This document shows positions 14,206 through 16,099 of a DNA stretch of 16,099 nucleotides, one piece after another. The DNA lies in assembly GCA_001797815.1 (NCBI GenBank), contig MGQK01000045.1:41216-57314 (forward strand), written 5' to 3'. The position numbers were made by a program, and so were the translations under genes. The DNA comes from Deltaproteobacteria bacterium RBG_13_61_14 (GTDB lineage: Bacteria > RBG-13-61-14). A model generated the notes under the pieces. That model searched no databases, was not told the origin of the DNA, and was given only the letters and a program-made list of their open reading frames with translations. Numbering within the stretch: position 1 is the stretch's first letter; the number at the start of each line of letters is the position of its first letter.

Positions 14206-15852
14206 TTACAAGTAAGAACCTGGTTCTAAACGCCGCGTATAAAGCAGGAAAAAGACTTTGCTGGTCCGGGGCTTGAAGTCGGAGCGGGAGAGCTCGAGAT
14301 TGTCCCAGCCGAAAAGCTCGGTGCGGAACCGGAAGCGCTCTGGGAGGCGGGGGTCAGCCAGGAGCGCGCGGTCGGTCTCCGAATGCCCGAGCTCTTCTCC
14401 GCCCGGATAGCGGTGGAGCATGACCACGATGCAGTAAGGGTTTTGCTCAAACAGGTAATCCAGATCCGCGGTCAGCGAGGCCAGGCCGGGCCTCTGCGCC
14501 AGGTGCCGGTCCACCAGGCCGTTGCTGTCCACGATCCGGTCCACATCGGAAAAGTAACCCAGGCAACCAATATCTCCGGCGGCCACGGTCTCGCTTCGCC
14601 AGACATGCTGCAAGACCCACCGGCTCATGCCCAGGTAATACCGGCCCTGATGCCGGTGCCAATCCTGGTCATAGGAAGGTTTCAGTTCATAAGCCCCGTA
14701 GCGAAACAGGCTGAGGCCGAGCATGGCCAAGACCGCGAGCTTGGCCGGGAGATACCGGCGCCAGGCCGGGACGGCCGGGTCCGGCCGCGGCGATTCCAAG
14801 TCCGCCATTCCCAGGATCGCCAGCGCGATGAAAAGCGGCATCAGGTGGACGAAGAAACGGAAGTCGGGCATCCAGTCGCCGCCTACGGCCAGGATAAAGA
14901 GCAGGTAAAAGCCGATAAAGATTGCCGGGGCCGCCAGGAGGTGGCCGGGACGGCGGGCAAGTCCGTAAGCACCCAGGCCGAGGAGGGCGACCAGGGGAAG
15001 ATTGCCCCACTTGAGAAAAGACCAGAGGTAGAAAAGGCCTTCGCAGAGCGCGGCCCAGCCGAGGTCCACCTTGGCGTAAGCCGAGTTGGGGAAGAAGTTG
15101 TGGCCGAAATAGAAGTAGCGCCAGGAGAAATAGACGAGGTAAGGCGCCAGGAAAACGAGCAGGTTTTTCAAGTCGCTGAGAAAAGGCCGCTGGCGGTAGC
15201 GGATCAGGACCACCAGCCGTCCGAGCACCAGCGCGGCCGCGACCAGGATGCCTTCGGGGCGGGTGAGAGCGGCCAGGAAGGCGACCAGGGCGGCCGCGTA
15301 TCGCCGACCGTAGCCCTGGCCGAAACAGAGAAAAGCCAGGATCACCTCGAGCGCGAACAACGGGGTTTCCAGGCCGGAGACGGTCCAGATGATGAAAGGC
15401 AAATTCACGGCCAGGAGCAAGGCCGCGGCCAGGTCCAGGAAGTGGGTCAACGCCGGGTCCGGTAAAGACCTGGACCAGCGAAGGACCAGCAGCCACACCA
15501 GGATAATGGAAACCAGGTTGGCCAGGATGCCGGCGGTCCGGGAAATGAACTGCGGGCTTTTTCCGGCGGCCTGACCGGCGGCCAAGAGCATGACCCAGAG
15601 GAAGTTGGAATAACCTTCCACCCGCTCCAGGCCCGGGCCCCGGTTGTAGGTCAGGCCGTGACCTTGGACCAGGTTGCGGGCGTAGCGGGCGGAGATGTAG
15701 GCGTCATCCACCAGGTCGCCGCGTTCGTGGAGAGCGAGGGAAAGGTGCAGCGCCAGGATCAGGAGCAGGATCGGGATCCGAAAACGAAGCAGCCGGGAGG
15801 GAGCGGCCGGTTCGGAGTAGGAGGGAGGGCCGATGGGGGAAGGCCCGGTCAT
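14206..15852 (-). CDS. Polytopic GT-C-type glycosyltransferase
   Basis: A 548-residue membrane protein. ATG 15852 is preferred over an open frame 24 codons longer, because it overlaps the upstream receiver-domain stop by 4 bp (ATGA) and the extra stretch runs antiparallel to nothing but that gene's coding sequence in another frame. After a proline-rich cytoplasmic start and the first helix comes LVDDAYISARYARNLVQGHG (D49-D50), then ERVEGYSNFLW. These are landmarks of a GT-C family related to mycobacterial AftB-type and other polyprenyl-phosphate-sugar transferases. About ten hydrophobic segments follow, then a soluble C-terminal part of about 150 residues. Expected role: transfer of a sugar from a lipid carrier on the outer face of the inner membrane; donor and acceptor unknown. 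No terminator is visible apart from the palindrome block 38 nt downstream. Confidence 0.8.
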   Translation of the reverse strand: MTGPSPIGPPSYSEPAAPSRLLRFRIPILLLILALHLSLALHERGDLVDDAYISARYARNLVQGHGLTYNRGPGLERVEGYSNFLWVMLLAAGQAAGKSPQFISRTAGILANLVSIILVWLLVLRWSRSLPDPALTHFLDLAAALLLAVNLPFIIWTVSGLETPLFALEVILAFLCFGQGYGRRYAAALVAFLAALTRPEGILVAAALVLGRLVVLIRYRQRPFLSDLKNLLVFLAPYLVYFSWRYFYFGHNFFPNSAYAKVDLGWAALCEGLFYLWSFLKWGNLPLVALLGLGAYGLARRPGHLLAAPAIFIGFYLLFILAVGGDWMPDFRFFVHLMPLFIALAILGMADLESPRPDPAVPAWRRYLPAKLAVLAMLGLSLFRYGAYELKPSYDQDWHRHQGRYYLGMSRWVLQHVWRSETVAAGDIGCLGYFSDVDRIVDSNGLVDRHLAQRPGLASLTADLDYLFEQNPYCIVVMLHRYPGGEELGHSETDRALLADPRLPERFRFRTELFGWDNLELSRSDFKPRTSKVFFLLYTRRLEPGSYL

Positions 15853-16099
15853 GGCTGGATCATATACTTGAGAGTCCGGACCAGGCGGTTCATATCCAGC
15901 GGCTTGGTCAGATACTCGTCGCAACCGGCCTCAAACCCTTTGCGGATATCGTCCTTGGAAACGTGCCCGCTGAGCAGGATGACCGGAATATCGCGCAAGG
16001 CCGGCTCGGCCTTGAGGGCGGAGCAGAATTCCAGTCCGTCGAGCCAGGGGAGTTGGATATCGAGCAGGATGATGTCAACGGGGTTGGTCTCGATGGCGC
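15849..16099 (-). CDS. Response-regulator receiver domain, C-terminal end (start outside window)
   Basis: Reading from the right edge, the last 82 residues of a CheY-like receiver domain are visible. The phospho-acceptor aspartate is in LLDIQLPWLDG, the switch Ser in VILLSGH and the conserved lysine in YLTKPLD. The protein ends about 17 residues after that lysine, so no output domain follows. It is either a stand-alone receiver protein or the C-terminal receiver of a larger sensor or hybrid protein; the N-terminus is outside the window. Its TGA overlaps the glycosyltransferase ATG by 4 bp, so the two genes are translated from one message. This may mean only shared expression, not a regulatory relationship. 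Confidence 0.88.
   Translation of the reverse strand, partial: AIETNPVDIILLDIQLPWLDGLEFCSALKAEPALRDIPVILLSGHVSKDDIRKGFEAGCDEYLTKPLDMNRLVRTLKYMIQP

Overview
The window looks like chromosomal DNA from a GC-rich, diderm (Gram-negative-type) bacterium. The evidence is a complete MCE/Mla-type lipid transport operon, a lipobox-bearing solute-binding protein, tightly packed operons with many 4-bp ATGA/GTGA overlaps, and short REP-like palindromes between and inside genes. I cannot name the phylum from sequence alone; an uncultivated lineage is plausible but is inference. No rRNA, tRNA, CRISPR array, transposase gene or prophage is visible, and no stretch over 300 bases lacks a gene.

Layout. (a) Positions 1-6258, plus strand, one tight unit: a TMTC-like polytopic membrane protein with C-terminal TPRs (open at the left edge), a second polytopic protein with C-terminal TPRs, an OppA-like lipoprotein and an OppB-like permease. 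No OppC or OppD/F follows; two back-to-back palindromes do. (b) 6346-9373, plus strand: a zinc-dependent medium-chain dehydrogenase coupled to a secreted protein resembling clan GH-O glycosidases (GH52-like motifs). (c) 9380-13983, minus strand, read right to left: two MlaF-type ATPases, two MlaE-type permeases, one long MlaD/MCE protein, then a DUF523 gene. (d) 13984-14205: a candidate promoter and a nested palindromic repeat block. (e) 14206-16099, minus strand: the C-terminal end of a response-regulator receiver domain (open at the right edge) overlapping a GT-C-type membrane glycosyltransferase.

The most interesting point is the MCE transporter. The two ATPases are not equivalent. The first lacks both the Walker B catalytic glutamate (Asp instead) and the H-loop histidine (Asn instead) but keeps a canonical LSGGM signature. 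The second has intact Glu and His but a deviant LSYGM signature. In a head-to-tail ATPase dimer this puts all defects in one ATP site and leaves the other canonical, the pattern of asymmetric heterodimeric ABC exporters such as TAP and TM287/288. With two different permeases this suggests a heteromeric, asymmetric MCE lipid transporter. The second theme is a family of small palindromes, two of them read in frame inside one membrane protein gene, reminiscent of protein-embedded palindromic elements.
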